Source: Dichetophora obliterata
Lineage: Eukaryota > Arthropoda > Insecta > Diptera > Sciomyzidae
Reading direction: 5' to 3'
Assembly (NCBI GenBank): GCA_963920525.1
Contig: OY986436.1
Coordinates: 91,785,868-91,849,867 of the forward strand
Length of the DNA stretch: 64,000 bases
A program made the position numbers and the translations under genes. Under the pieces are notes generated by a model that saw only the letters and a program-made list of their open reading frames with translations, was not told where the DNA came from and made no database searches. Of this stretch, positions 10,231-21,101 are shown one piece after another (positions within the stretch are counted from its first letter, which is position 1; every line of letters begins with the position of its first letter).

Positions 10231-11771
10231 TACGTATTCTAATTCTGTTGTTTAGAATCAAAGAATATATATTTCACTTTCAGCTAATTGAAGATGTTTG
10301 AAGAACATTTCTTGACAAGGGAATTTGAATGTTTGAATAGTTTTGAAAGCATTTTATTGCGAAATTCATTAAAATGTTTCATAGTAAGCTATAAGATAAT
10401 GTGAATTAATTTAACTTTATACATATCACATTATTGTTTTACTAATTCAATTTAGTTGTAATTATTTAAAAAAATATTTAATATATATTAACATAGTAAA
10501 TTAATAGACTGAGAAACACACTATAGAATATTTAAGTACTCTGCAAATATAAAGTATTGCAAAAGAAGCATAATAACATTTTTAAAGCATTTATCGTATT
10601 TATTAAGTAAATGCTTTCACTATTTACATTAAAAATTTAACGATTTTAACTCGTAAGAAGTGATCGTTAAACAAAAAATGCCTCAAATAATACTAAAGAA
10701 AATGACTAAAGCAATAAACCTTGAGACTAAACATATCTATATTTTCTTCTAAACGCATTTACCAAATGTTGTTCAAGGACTCAAAAATTTCTGTCAGTTT
10801 TTTTTAATCGCTCAACTTACAGTCCAATAAAAGCATTTCTTTATTTAAAATATCGTTGACATCCATAGATCATTATGTTTTATTCTGCAAAAAAATAAAT
10901 TTACGTTTTTTTGTCATATCAACTTTGCATAAGAAATTTATTGCAAAATTAAAAAAAAAAATATTTCAAGAATGCAAAAAACTTTTTCAATAATGTTTTG
11001 TGTACTTAAAAAAACCAGATTGCAATACGTTTTCTGAATTGTCTGTAATAACTCTTGAAAAATATCAATATTTTACGAAATTTTTTCAACATTTTTACAT
11101 CAATCGTATATTAAGGCGTCTACACAGAAAACCTATATACATATATTTCTGATAAATATTTTGGAATCATGTGAGTTTGAATATTCTTAAGCAACGCAAA
11201 GAAAAAAAAATCACAAAAAGAGATCATCAGTTTTGGTATTTATTTCCAACTTTTAACCACTGTGCGCCGGCCTTTTGGTTTTGTTTTATTTTTGTTTATG
11301 TCTAACAAACCAAAATCACAAGCGTTGTTATTGTTTCTTTCTCCATAGAGTGCAACAATAAAATAGCAAAAACTCGTTTTCGAGAAAAAACAAACAAAAA
11401 ATGAGAGCTCACATGGCCTGCAGACAAATACTTATGAAAAGTGCATACACAAAAAAAAAACTAATTAACGCTAAGAGACGTTGGCAGAGAAGGAGCAGTA
11501 CTCAGAGTACACTCAAAATACATTCGGATCGAGCGCTTTTGTAACAAACTGACTCAACGCACTCATTGAAAACGGCTCGAAGTGGATCGGATCACGCCGC
11601 TCTCGGATATGAGAATGTACTTATAACCGAAAAAATGCTAATGAGCCGAATGCCTATAAGTATTTTACACATATTAATAAGTATGGATAGAGTTCAGAAC
11701 AGCACGACACTCGGGTATGATTTGAGTATCCGAATTCTGTCGGATACTCATTGCAGTTCTCTGGTATTCAC

Positions 11772-11858
11772 AGCCAACGACAACAACAACAACAACACTA
11801 CCCCAGCATTGAAGCAACCAACAACTGCAGGCAAATCACGGATCACGCCACACACGGT
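11772..11858 (+). other. Possible coding segment, 3' part
   Basis: This is the continuation of the frame described at 8416-8604: an open CAA/CAC-rich stretch (QQQQQHYP) resuming directly after the right target duplication. It is open to about the GGTAACAG at 11855, which could be a weak splice donor. There is no family match. Confidence 0.25.
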
Positions 11859-13304
11859 AACAGTACCTATTTATGTAATTTTAAACTTTGTATTTCGACT
11901 GCTACTCAGGTACAGTCATAATAAAACGTAATACCTATTTTTGAGGAAAACAATAGTTAAAGCTTTATTAACCTATATTAAAATAATATACACAATTGTG
12001 AAGTCTAAATCACAAACAACATTTCTTCTCTTTATTACTTTTATTAAGTTATATATAAATAACGTATAATACAGTACGACCTTGCTCAACGCAACCCTCG
12101 TTACACGCAACTCCTCGATAATCGCAACACCCAAATTGTTAACATTGTAGACTCTGTTAACGCAACTTCAAAAAAAAGTTACCTCAGTTAACGCAATTTT
12201 CTAAGGAAATCGTATGTTTGAGTATGTATATCTAAACTTTTCTTTCGTTCTTTTGTACATTCGTCTCTGTCAATGATGCATGTGTGTACATGTGTGTATG
12301 AATGTTTCGTATGTTTGAGTTTGTTTTGAACTCATCTTTTGTTCTTTTGCTCACTCGTCTCTGTCAAAAAATATAAATTTGGGATTCCCACGTATGATGC
12401 TTGTGTGTACAAGTGTGTATGAATGTTTCGTGAGAGCACTCAGTTTGATGAAATTTTTTTCGCGATCGGTCGATTTACTCGTGCTGCATACAAAATGCCA
12501 GTAGTTAAAAATGTCAAAAAGCTTACAATTGCACAAAAATGTGAAATCCTGGAAAAAGTGCATAGTGGTGTTGCTATTAAATCGATATGCAATGAATATA
12601 AAGTGCACAAATCAACAATAACAAGGATTAAACGTAACGAAACTGCGCTGAGAAATTTCGTCACAAATGCGGAATCCGGACCAGGAAAGCGAGTAGCAAT
12701 AAGAGGCTGCGAATATGCCAAAATGGAGAAGGCATTGTACAGATGGTTTCTCAAGCAAAGGGAGCAAAATTTGCCTATATCTATCGAAATTGTAAAGGCA
12801 AAGGCGTGCCAGTTGCATAGCAGACTTGAAGACAATTCTAGCATGTTCAACGCGAGTAACGGTTGGTTTGCAAATTTTAAAAAACGTCACGGCATTCGCA
12901 TGCTAAAAGTTTGCGGTGAGAAATTGTCAAATAAGCCAATGCTTGTCGAGCCATTTCTGAAGGAGTTCAGAGAGAAAGTCAAGGAGCTCGATTTAACTCC
13001 AGATCAGATCTATAATGCTGATGAATCCGGATTGTTTTATAAAGTGCTGCCAAATAAAACACTTGTTAGCGCCACTGAAGCAACTGCACCTGGTCGCAAA
13101 GTAAGCAAGGAGCGCATAACATTTCTTGCCTGTACCAATGCTTCTGGTTTGCACAAAATTAAACCACTCGTGATCGGTTAATCATTGAATCCCAGAGCAT
13201 TCCAAAACCATGGAAGGTTGCCAGTCGTGTACAAGGCTAACAAAAATGCATGGATGACACTGAGATTTTTTGAAGAATGGTTTCACGATGCGTTTGTTCC
13301 TGAG

Positions 13305-13374
13305 GTGCGTATAAAAATTAAATGCAGTAAATCAAACATGGACAGCATTTTCTTCTTTTGTTAATTTTTTTCAG
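13305..13374 (+). other. Intron in the pogo transposase
   Basis: The donor GAG|GTGCGT and the acceptor TTTTTTTCAG|GTC bound 70 bp containing in-frame stops. Removing it keeps the frame (810 nt before it, phase 0) between the conserved EEWFHDAF and RALLLLDNAP blocks. Drosophila pogo transposase is also known to need splicing. Confidence 0.8.
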
Positions 13375-13919
13375 GTCAGATCATTCCTTTCTTCTAAAAA
13401 TCTTCCACAGAGAGCGCTGCTGCTTTTGGATAACGCACCCTGCCATCCAAAAGACGACAACTTAATAAGTGACGACGGAATGATCACCATAATGTGCTTT
13501 CCACCCAACTGCACTACTATTCTTCAGCCTATGGACCAAAATGTTATAAACTTAACAAAACTCTACTACAAAAAAAGTCTCTTGGCTCATCTAATCGGCA
13601 GTGAAGGACGAAGTATGGAAAGCAAAGTCAAAGCATTTAATTTATGGCATGCAGTTTGCTTGCTGTCTAATGCATGGGGTAAATTGTCGTCTAGTGCTAT
13701 TAAAAAGTGCTGGAATTTGTTGGTTTATTCTAACGATCAATGGACTGATGAAGATGATTTACCATTAAAAGTAATTAGAGATGAACTAGCTCATGAACAA
13801 TCAATAATTGCTACTGTTTCCGATAATGTTCGTGAAGTTACAGCCGAAAACGCAATTTCAAATAATGAAATAATGGATTGGATTTACGAAAACGCAAGCG
13901 ACGACTCTCCAGCTACATG

Positions 13920-15009
13920 CACGCAGAGAAAAGACATGGTTGAGACATGATTACTGCAATAATAATTTTTTTACTAAAATTATTGTATTATTTCTGCAAA
14001 CACAATTGTTTGCCTTAATAAAGCCATTATTTACTAATGGTGGTACCAAAAATAACATTATAGTTGAAATCATAACACAGTTGAAATCGTCAACGTACTA
14101 TGATTGCCTCAACTATTAGTTGCAACAAAAATATTGTAGTTCTGTCAATCATGATAAATGTGAATATTATTATAGAGACAAACATATTGGAATTTTGAAT
14201 GTTTGTCTGAACTATACCTTGCTTGTTGGCAAACGAAGCAGAACATAACCAAAAATCGAAAGAATTTATCGTGTCTGACACAATAAGTTTTATCAATTCC
14301 TGGCTATGTGCTGTTTCGTTTGTCAACTGTTCAATTATTGTGTTTTGTTTTAAATCGCCTGATCCTAAAAACAGTACGCAGAAAAGTGACATTTTCGACA
14401 AATTGTAGCAAACATGTTTCTTTTTACCGTAAACATATTTCGCAATTCTGACCATATTTTGTTTATCACAAATATTGCTATTTTGTGACAATGCACTTAA
14501 TGTACCATGTTTATGAATGGCATTAGTCAGGCGAGCGGTAGTAGCGGCTGTGGCTTACTGGTAGTGTGCGTGGCTCGTAAGCGAAAAAGCCGCGGTTCAA
14601 ACCCCAGCTCGGACAGAAAATTTTATCAAAAAGATTTTTCAATTGAATTAATATTTCTGTTCAGCCTAGTCAATGGCAAACCTTTGGAGATCTCTTAATT
14701 AATAGCTGTGGAAATTGGAGTGCATGAAAATAAATAATATTCAATAATATTCTGGATCCTAAAAATAAATTCATAATATAGTTTTTGCAATCATTCTATT
14801 TTTGACCCAATAAGATGAATAATGATTGTTTCAATAATATTTTGGTTCCTACAAAAAAGTTCCTTTCCTAAATATGGTTGTTGTAATCATTTTATCATGA
14901 TCAAAGAATATATTATATGTTTAAGAACATGTTACCAACAATCATAATCCGAATCATACTATGATCCTCATAAAACATGGTTGTTGCAACTATGTTTTTT
15001 CTCTGCGTG
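13920..15009. mobile_element. TA-type CAC MITE 2 nested in pogo, carries a tRNA-like segment
   Basis: The termini are CACGCAGAGAAAA at 13920 and the complement TTTTTTCTCTGCGTG ending at 15009. TG flanks both sides (13918-13919, 15010-15011). Deleting the element with one TG restores the transposase frame exactly across the junction, which proves insertion and fixes the 2-bp duplication. Subterminal words (CATGGTTG, TTGCAAC, ATCATACTATGAT) recur at both ends. It contains short unsupported ORFs and the tRNA-like stretch at 14541-14616. Confidence 0.88.
14541..14616 (+). other. tRNA-like segment (Thr-CGT-like loop) inside MITE 2
   Basis: Box A TGGCTTACTGG (14551-14561) and box B GGTTCAAACCC (14594-14604) match the Pol III internal promoter consensus and sit 43 bases apart, as in real tRNA genes. 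Between them is CTCGTAA, an anticodon loop as in tRNA-Thr(CGT). Acceptor and anticodon stems do not pair properly, so this is a tRNA-derived relic or SINE head, not a working tRNA. Confidence 0.55.
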
Positions 15010-15443
15010 TGCGATGTTGACGAAATCGAAAGCGCTGACGAAAGCACCGTTGATATTGTTCTGGATTCACCGAAAATTAAGTTGGAAACTGTTATTAATT
15101 GTTTCAACACTTGTATTAAATGGGCTGAAAAGCAGGACCTTCCATTAAATGACATTTTGAAACTTCACGATCTTCGCGAAACTGCTGTGCATCAAAATAT
15201 AAATTGCAGCAAAGTGCAGACCAAAATATCCCAATTTTTCAACAAATAAATTAAATAAAATGAAATTATGTTTCTGAACACAGATTTAATCGATTTACTT
15301 TAATTTTAATGTGTAGAAAAGGCATATTTTTTTGAAAATAGGTCTACTGGCCAATAGAAAATTTTTCCTCGGTTTTTGCAACAACCTCAGTTTTCGCAAT
15401 TGGCCTGAATTTAATTGGTTGCGTTGAGCGAGGTCATACTGTA

Positions 15444-15930
15444 TATGCAATATAAGCCTACCCATAAATTGAATATTTGAAAGCTAATACTTAAGTCTAA
15501 ATTAACATATTCACCCTGTATCGGACTTCTAGTCTAAACATATAAACATACACACACTATTACATATATAAGAAGAATTTATTTTGTCAAAACAACTCAA
15601 ACATATAAAGTACTGAGCAAGACATTAAGTTTTCCCCTCAAAATATAACACACACACTAACATACCATATAAGATATAGTGTGTATTTGTATTACATATT
15701 GAATTGTATAAATTATGCTTTTTCTCGCTCAGACAATCGGGCGTATGTATAAATATCGTATTTAAGACTAATAGAATAAGTTTGTATGCGTCACATGACG
15801 CTGGTGCCAGCCACCACTTAGTAGAATTTAATTTTTGAAATAAATGAGAGTCGAGTGCGAGACACTGAAGAAACAAGACGTGCTGAGTTTTATTTATTAA
15901 AAGCTGCAAATTTGAGGAGCCTTATAGAAA
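15444..15930 (+). other. Possible LTR remnant
   Basis: A TATAAATA box at about 15748 and an AATAAA signal at about 15840 lie in LTR-like order, followed by about 80 bases before a change to GC-richer sequence. I cannot find a second LTR copy or a target duplication, so this is tentative. Confidence 0.3.
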
Positions 15931-16680
15931 CTTGGCAGGAAATTGGTCGGACGGACGCTGGCACCATAGACGGTAAGGTATCCCGAGGTAACCCAATACC
16001 ATTTCCTGAGTTCCTTGTACACTAGGGCAAAACGTCGAGAGCCAAGAATTTAAATCCGAAATCTTTTCATCTCCGTTCACCCACTTCCAGCTCTGCACGA
16101 GCACAGCCGAAAGGCCATACAACCAATTGTTTCAAGCTTGAGGCTAGACGAACTCATTAAGAGCTATTCAGGCTTCGCGTCGAAACGACTTGCTAGCTAC
16201 ACGCCAGCAACATCCTATTAAAAGGCGAGCGTCGTGGCCAGAGGTTTCGTTAGAATCTCAGCGTCCCGCTTGTGCTTTCCTATAGCTCTGCACGAGCGAA
16301 CCAAAGCATATTCATCCAACAAATTGTTTCACGCTTGAGGGTAGACGACTCATTGAGCCACTCAGGTTTCGCGTCGAAACGACTCGCAAGCTACACGCCA
16401 GCACTTATCCTTTCCCAAAGAAATCCCGAAACGACTCAACCCACACGGACAGACAGGCCGACAGGACGAACCGGCCACCAACCTGCAAAACACCGCTGCC
16501 CGTAAGTGGACTCCCAGTCGAACATCGCCGCGATTCTAGTGCTCCCTTAAAAAAGGAGTGCAAGCGGTCACAACCAAAACCTAAACAAAAATTCTTGTGT
16601 CAGGACCCCGGACAGCCGCTGAGTTTTACCCTGGCTGGAAAACCAATCTGTAGCGCCCCGGAGGTTCGTTACAATATTAG
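15931..16680 (+). repeat. GC-richer repeat-bearing region with 192-bp direct duplication
   Basis: A block of about 120 bp starting AGCTCTGCACGAGC occurs at 16091-16211 and 16283-16404, including CGCGTCGAAACGACT and GCTACACGCCAGCA in both. No frame is conserved between the copies. Base composition is unlike the surroundings and would fit the leader of an LTR retroelement, but no gag or pol is seen. Confidence 0.6.
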
Positions 16681-16768
16681 TGAAAGAATTTCTTTAATTG
16701 GTTCAGTCGTTATTAAGTTTAGCGTCATCGCAGATACGTCAGAAGCCTTTTATATAATAGTATAAATG

Positions 16769-17150
16769 TATATGCTCCTTACTACAGGAAATACAAATAA
16801 TTAAAGTTTTTCCGGTATTTATTTTCATTTATTAAACATAACTTTGAACTACAATTAGTTTTAACCAACATAAAAAATTAACAAGAACAACAAATTCATC
16901 ACTAAATATATCAAACGACAACTTTTTATAAAACAAAACAAATTTTTACGTGAATTTAATAGTGAGCTTCTTATATCTTGTAAGTTTGAAGAAGGCAATA
17001 ACAGCAATAAATATGTTTTTGAATAATTTTTATTTAGAAAATGAAATGCTTTAAAATAGTTTGAGAAATATAAATGAAAATAATCAACATTTTTCCCTTT
17101 TACTGTATAAAAGTTAATTCTACGTCTATACTTACGATACTATCGAAACT
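16769..17150 (-). repeat. Truncated copy of the palindromic MITE at 56457-57096
   Basis: The segment aligns along its length with 56712-57091, including TTTTCATTTATTAAACATAA, TAACATAAAAAATTAACAA-like blocks and the terminus ACTTACGATACTATCGAAACT. The other arm is missing. Confidence 0.8.
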
Positions 17151-17549
17151 ATTTTTTTTTTATAGTTTTGGTTGTTGCAGCTTTCATTTCACTGTTATTT
17201 TAATGAGAATTTAATCGCAACAATATCGGAAATGTCTCAAAAACTATTAAAGCTGTAACTTGCATTACTCACTGTTACAACAAAAATAAAAAACAAAAAT
17301 TGTTTCCGTATCGCGAGCAAAGCCGCGGAGGGTTGCTACACAGTAAAAAATATGAGCATAAATTTTATACTATTTTGTATACATATAAATCCAAACCAAA
17401 AATGTTATAAAATTTATACCATCAAATCATATAAATTTTTCCAGACCATTTTTCTTGTCAGACCAATCGAAACAACTTTCGAACCAGAATATATTTTGAT
17501 TTACACATGATATCCATATAAAATTTTTAAATTATATTTGTTCTATTAT

Positions 17550-19702
17550 TTTTATAATATTGCTTACTTACTTACTTACTTAGTTGGCGCTACAACCGTA
17601 TGTCGGTCTTGGCCTCATCTAAGAATTTGCGCCAGCCATTTCTGTCTTTCGCTTGCTGGCGCCAGTTGGAAATTCCAAGCTTCGTCAGGTTGTCCTCTAC
17701 TTGGTCTTTCCAACGAAGATGCGGTCGTCCTCTTCTGCGTTGACCGCCGCTGGGTACCGAATCGAATGTTTTCTTCACTGGAGCATCGTCTTTCATGCGC
17801 TGAACATGACCAAGCCAGCGAAGCCGCTCGATTTTAATGCGCTTGACTATGTCGATGTCAGCGTACAGCTCATACAGTTCATCATTCCACCGTATTCGGT
17901 ACTCGCCATTGACGCAGATTGGTCCGTAGATCTTACGAAGAATCTTTCTCTCGAATGCTCCTAAATTCTTTTCATCTAAACTGCTCAGCGTCCAGGTTTG
18001 TGATGCGTAAAGTAGGACGGGCATGATGAGCGATTTGTAGAGCGTGATTTTCGTTCGTCGAGAGAGGGCTCTGCTTCTCAATTGCCTACGGAGCCCAAAG
18101 TAACACCTGTTGGCAAGAGTTATTCTTCGTTTGATCTCAATGCTGATGTCGTTGGTTGAATTAATGCTGGATCCCAGATAAACGAAGTTCTTCACAACCT
18201 CGAATGAGGTATTGTCAACGGTAACGTGGGTTCCAAGACGCAGGGACTGTTTGTTTGTTGACACTAAGTATTTCGTCTTATCTGCATTCACTGACAGACC
18301 CATTCGACTTGACTCTCTTTCTAATCTGGAAAATGCTGCACTGACTTCGCGCGTATTATGGCCAATGATATCTATGTCATCAGCATACGCAAGCAGCATA
18401 ACACTCTTGTAGAATATTGTGTCACTACGTCTCAGATCAGCAGCTCGGATGATCTTTTCCATCATTAGGTTGAAAAAGTCGCACGATAAGGAATCACCTT
18501 GTCTGAAACCTCGTTTGGTAATAAATGGTGGGGAGAGGTCCTTCCCGATTTTAACTGCGCTGCTGGTGTTGCTCAGTGTCATCCTGCAAAGTCGTATTAG
18601 TTTTGCAGGAATACCAAATTCAGACATGGTGTAGTACAGGTGCTTCCTTATTGGGCTGTCGAAGGCGGCTTTGTAGTCGACAAAAAGATGGTGGGTGTCG
18701 ACTTGTTTTTCTTGAGTCTTCTCCAAGATTTGTCGTAGCGTGAAAATCTGGTCGATGGTGGACTTTCCAGGTCTGAAGCCACACTGATAAGGTCCGATCA
18801 GTTCGTTTACAATGGGCTTCAATCTTTCACATAAAACGCTCGACAGGACCTTATATGCGATATTAAGAAGGCTTATCCCACGGTAATTGGCACAGATAGT
18901 GGGATCGCCTTTCTTGTGGATTGGGCAGAGCACACTGAGATTCCAATCGTTCGGAATGCATTCTTCCGACCATATTCTGCATAGAAGCTCGTGAATGCAT
19001 TTAAGTAGAGCTTCGCCTCCGTTCTTAAACAGCTCAGCAGGTAAGCCATCAGCTCCCGCGGCTTTGTTATTTTTAAGCCGAGCTATAGCTGTCAGAACTT
19101 CATCATAGTCGGGCAGCGGAACCTCGACGCTGTCATCCGCAATTGGGGTTTCCGGAATATCATCTCTATTGGCGGGATTGTTGTCAGCGTCGCCATTTAG
19201 AAGTTTAGAGAAGTGTTCCCTCCATAACGTCAGTGTACTCTGGACATCTGTCACTAGATTCCCGTTTTCATCCTTGCAGGAAGAGGCCCCGGTTTTAAAA
19301 CCATCGGCAAGGCGTCTTATTTTTTCGAAAAATTTTCGGGCCTCATTCCTGTCACCATACATCTCAATCTTCTCCTGCTCGCGCTTTTCTGCCTCTCTTT
19401 TTTTCCGCCTGAAAATATGTCTCTCTTCCCTCCTCTTTTCTTTGTATCGCTCCTTAGCAGCGCGCGTTACAACCGACTGCAGGGTGGCTTTGTAGGCGGC
19501 GTCTTTCTCTGCAGTGGCGTCGCGACACTCCTGGTCGTACCACTGGTTTCGGCGAGGGCGTTGGTAGCCAATCACCTCTTCAGCAGCCGCACGCATGGAG
19601 TTGGAAATGTGTGTCCACTGCGCGCATATATCATCGATTGGAGGAGTGCTTTGAAGAAGGAGTGAGAGTCGAGTGGCGATACCACTCAATTTTATAATAT
19701 TG
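17550..19702 (-). mobile_element. RTE-type LINE insertion, 5' truncated
   Basis: A 13-bp target duplication, TTTTATAATATTG, lies at 17550-17562 and 19690-19702. On the minus strand the 3' end is a (TAAG)n tail of four units only about 12 bases after the ORF stop, typical of RTE elements. The 5' end is cut inside the region linking endonuclease and RT. Confidence 0.88.
17590..19689 (-). CDS. RTE-clade reverse transcriptase, endonuclease missing
   Basis: This is the ORF2 product of an RTE-like LINE. The 699 codons are uninterrupted, but there is no natural start because the element is 5' truncated. Visible are a basic linker (KERYKEKRREERHIFRRKKRE), the RT fingers NNKAAGADGLPAELFK, FVDYKAAFD (Asp 338), GFRQGDSLS and YADD at residues 435-438. 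The thumb follows, then the insect-type C-terminus WLGHVQRM...RRGRPHLRW and DRNGWRKFLDEAKT. A full-length protein would carry about 250-300 more N-terminal residues with an AP-type endonuclease. Such a copy cannot move by itself. The GC content of the ORF is well above its AT-rich MITE host. Confidence 0.92.
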   Translation of the reverse strand: MSGIATRLSLLLQSTPPIDDICAQWTHISNSMRAAAEEVIGYQRPRRNQWYDQECRDATAEKDAAYKATLQSVVTRAAKERYKEKRREERHIFRRKKREAEKREQEKIEMYGDRNEARKFFEKIRRLADGFKTGASSCKDENGNLVTDVQSTLTLWREHFSKLLNGDADNNPANRDDIPETPIADDSVEVPLPDYDEVLTAIARLKNNKAAGADGLPAELFKNGGEALLKCIHELLCRIWSEECIPNDWNLSVLCPIHKKGDPTICANYRGISLLNIAYKVLSSVLCERLKPIVNELIGPYQCGFRPGKSTIDQIFTLRQILEKTQEKQVDTHHLFVDYKAAFDSPIRKHLYYTMSEFGIPAKLIRLCRMTLSNTSSAVKIGKDLSPPFITKRGFRQGDSLSCDFFNLMMEKIIRAADLRRSDTIFYKSVMLLAYADDIDIIGHNTREVSAAFSRLERESSRMGLSVNADKTKYLVSTNKQSLRLGTHVTVDNTSFEVVKNFVYLGSSINSTNDISIEIKRRITLANRCYFGLRRQLRSRALSRRTKITLYKSLIMPVLLYASQTWTLSSLDEKNLGAFERKILRKIYGPICVNGEYRIRWNDELYELYADIDIVKRIKIERLRWLGHVQRMKDDAPVKKTFDSVPSGGQRRRGRPHLRWKDQVEDNLTKLGISNWRQQAKDRNGWRKFLDEAKTDIRL

Positions 19703-19800
19703 AGTGGTATAAAATTTATAAATTATTCGGAATAAAAAAGTTTATACCACACAAATGTTATAAAAAAGATCAAATTTACCCTCAAATTTTTTACTGTGTA

Positions 19801-20815
19801 GTATACATATACACATACATTTTAAGGAAAAATTGAGGATATACTCAAATTCCCATTTTTTTCAGTTTTATGTCGGTAATTATAAAAAACGATTGATATA
19901 AGCTAATGAACTGTTATACTTTAATTTACTAAAATCATGCGGTACCATGACATATAACCCACAAGTTGGAGAAATACGTCGAAAAGAGCACCTAGCTCCC
20001 TCAAATGATCACAAAGAGATGTCAAATATTCCCACAGGTCAAAATGAAGCAGACAAATTAATGGCTTGCAATTGCTTTTATTGAAATAAATAAAAATTAA
20101 TCCATAAAAATTAATCGAGAAACATCTGCTCCAGCCCTGCAATTTAAAATTCATTATAAATGCATTGCCCCACTAAGAAAATGCATTTTCTTTCTATAAT
20201 TACATGCTTCATATTGTTTGAGTTGCCGTCTTTTCATTTTAAACTGTCGTTCCATTTTAGGTTTTTCTTTTTTTGCCAAATTGACATCAGTTCGAATCAT
20301 AGAGCCTGGTCTGCTGTTCTTTCTCTGGTTCATTAGGAAATTTTTGCTTTTTTCGTTTTTGATAATGTCTAGTGCTTCTGGGGACGAAATATCGAACAAA
20401 TCATTTTGTTCGCATATAATATTATTTTGAATAGTTGATTTTGAAACTTTTTATTTTATATTTATTGCACTTTTCAAACTTCTGATACATTAAAATATCA
20501 CCTATTAAATGACGCTGTTCAATTTCAAGTAGAATTGCATTTTTTATAACTGCATAACTGTAATTTCATAACGAAATATTTATTCTTTGCATTAAATATT
20601 ATTTTGTACCGTACAAGGCAAGTGCCACAAAAATACTAAGAAACTTATAAACTTAATGCTGCGTTAATACAAACTTGTTGAAAGCAAAAGAAAAAGAGAG
20701 TGAGAATAAATAAAAAGACTAAAATTTAATTCAATAAAAAAAGACTCTTGTTAAAAACAGTTGTTAATAAAACAAAGTGGAAATTGAAGCAAAAAAAATT
20801 AAAATTCAATGGTCG
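19801..20815. other. Intergenic; one unassigned basic ORF
   Basis: A minus-strand frame at 20154-20399 (81 codons, Lys/Arg-rich, with NFLMNQRKNSRPGSM) has the look of a basic protein fragment but matches no family I can name. The rest is AT-rich with nothing recognised. Confidence 0.3.
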
Positions 20816-21101
20816 GACTCAGCGGAATTAACAGTTGGCAACTGTTGTTGTGATAAATTAATTAACACAGAAAGAACGCAGAAAAATTGAGTGTGAAACT
20901 TTTGCAAATAAATTGTATGCCTAATTTAATAATTATAATAATTAAATTATAATAAAATTATATTATATATTAGATTATAATAAAAATTATAATAATTAAA
21001 TTAAACGATTCAGAGAATAAAGATAACAACATTCAGAGAAAAACATCGGTCACTAAGGTATCGCTACGATAACAGTTCACAACAGATGACTCCGCTGAAT
21101 G
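20816..21101. mobile_element. MITE family A, second copy
   Basis: CTCAGCGGAATTAACAGTTG at left and the partly complementary CAACAGATGACTCCGCTGAA at right share the core of the element at 3449-3588. The interior is a long AT-only stretch (AATTATAAT repeats). Confidence 0.6.

Larger units (their letters stand above)
8605..11763. mobile_element. hAT-type element with 8-bp target duplication, non-autonomous
   Basis: The left end CAGAGATCTGCAA and the right end TTGCAGTTCTCTG are inverted repeats. The flanks GTATTCAC at 8597-8604 and GTATTCAC at 11764-11771 match perfectly. CAG-type termini with an 8-bp duplication are the signature of the hAT superfamily. I find no transposase in the 3.2-kb interior, which holds a nested MITE (9857-10230), a fragment of another terminus (9091-9114) and AT-rich filler. 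A related terminus, CAGAGAACTGCA, bounds the giant foldback at 43369-45703. Confidence 0.85.
12495..15249 (+). pseudogene. pogo/Tigger transposase, two exons, broken
   Basis: The enzyme cuts and joins element ends in the nucleus. The start is ATG 12495, which opens directly into the conserved domain (MPVVKNVKKLTIAQKCEIL). In order there are a CENP-B N-terminal helix-turn-helix (codons 5-55), a second CENP-B/Tc5-type DNA-binding domain (about 75-130) and the DDE catalytic core. Asp 176 is in YNADESG; the second Asp is at 13429-13431 (LLDNAPCH) and the third at 13534-13536 (QPMDQ), 34 residues apart. The breaks are TAA at 13179-13181 and the MITE at 13920-15009. The coding frame resumes at 15012 and stops at 15247-15249 with an acidic C-terminal tail. 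Exon 1 (12495-13304) and exon 2 (from 13375) join in phase 0. Confidence 0.92.
12072..15441 (+). mobile_element. pogo/Tigger DNA transposon, complete but inactive
   Basis: The termini are CAGTACGACCTTGCTCAACG at 12072 and the complement CGTTGAGCGAGGTCATACTG ending at 15441. TA lies at 12070-12071 and 15442-15443. CAGT-type ends, a TA target and a CENP-B/DDE transposase define the pogo/Tigger group of the Tc1/mariner superfamily. Without the nested MITE at 13920-15009 the element is about 2.3 kb, a usual size for the group. It is dead through one nonsense codon and the MITE insertion. Confidence 0.93.
17339..19798. mobile_element. TA-flanked CAC-type MITE 3, split by an RTE element
   Basis: The termini CACAGTAAAAAATATGAG (17339) and CTCAAATTTTTTACTGTG (ending 19798) are inverted repeats, flanked by TA at 17337-17338 and 19799-19800. 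Without the RTE insertion the MITE is only about 320 bp and rich in TTATAAAATTTATACCA-like words. Confidence 0.85.

Noticed and set aside
14090..14491. 133- and 61-codon frames inside the MITE nested in pogo
   Set aside because: Overlap on opposite strands, no motifs, AT-rich; not expected in a MITE.
17653..19665. Several plus-strand frames of 60-108 codons
   Set aside because: Antisense shadows of the RTE reverse transcriptase on the minus strand.
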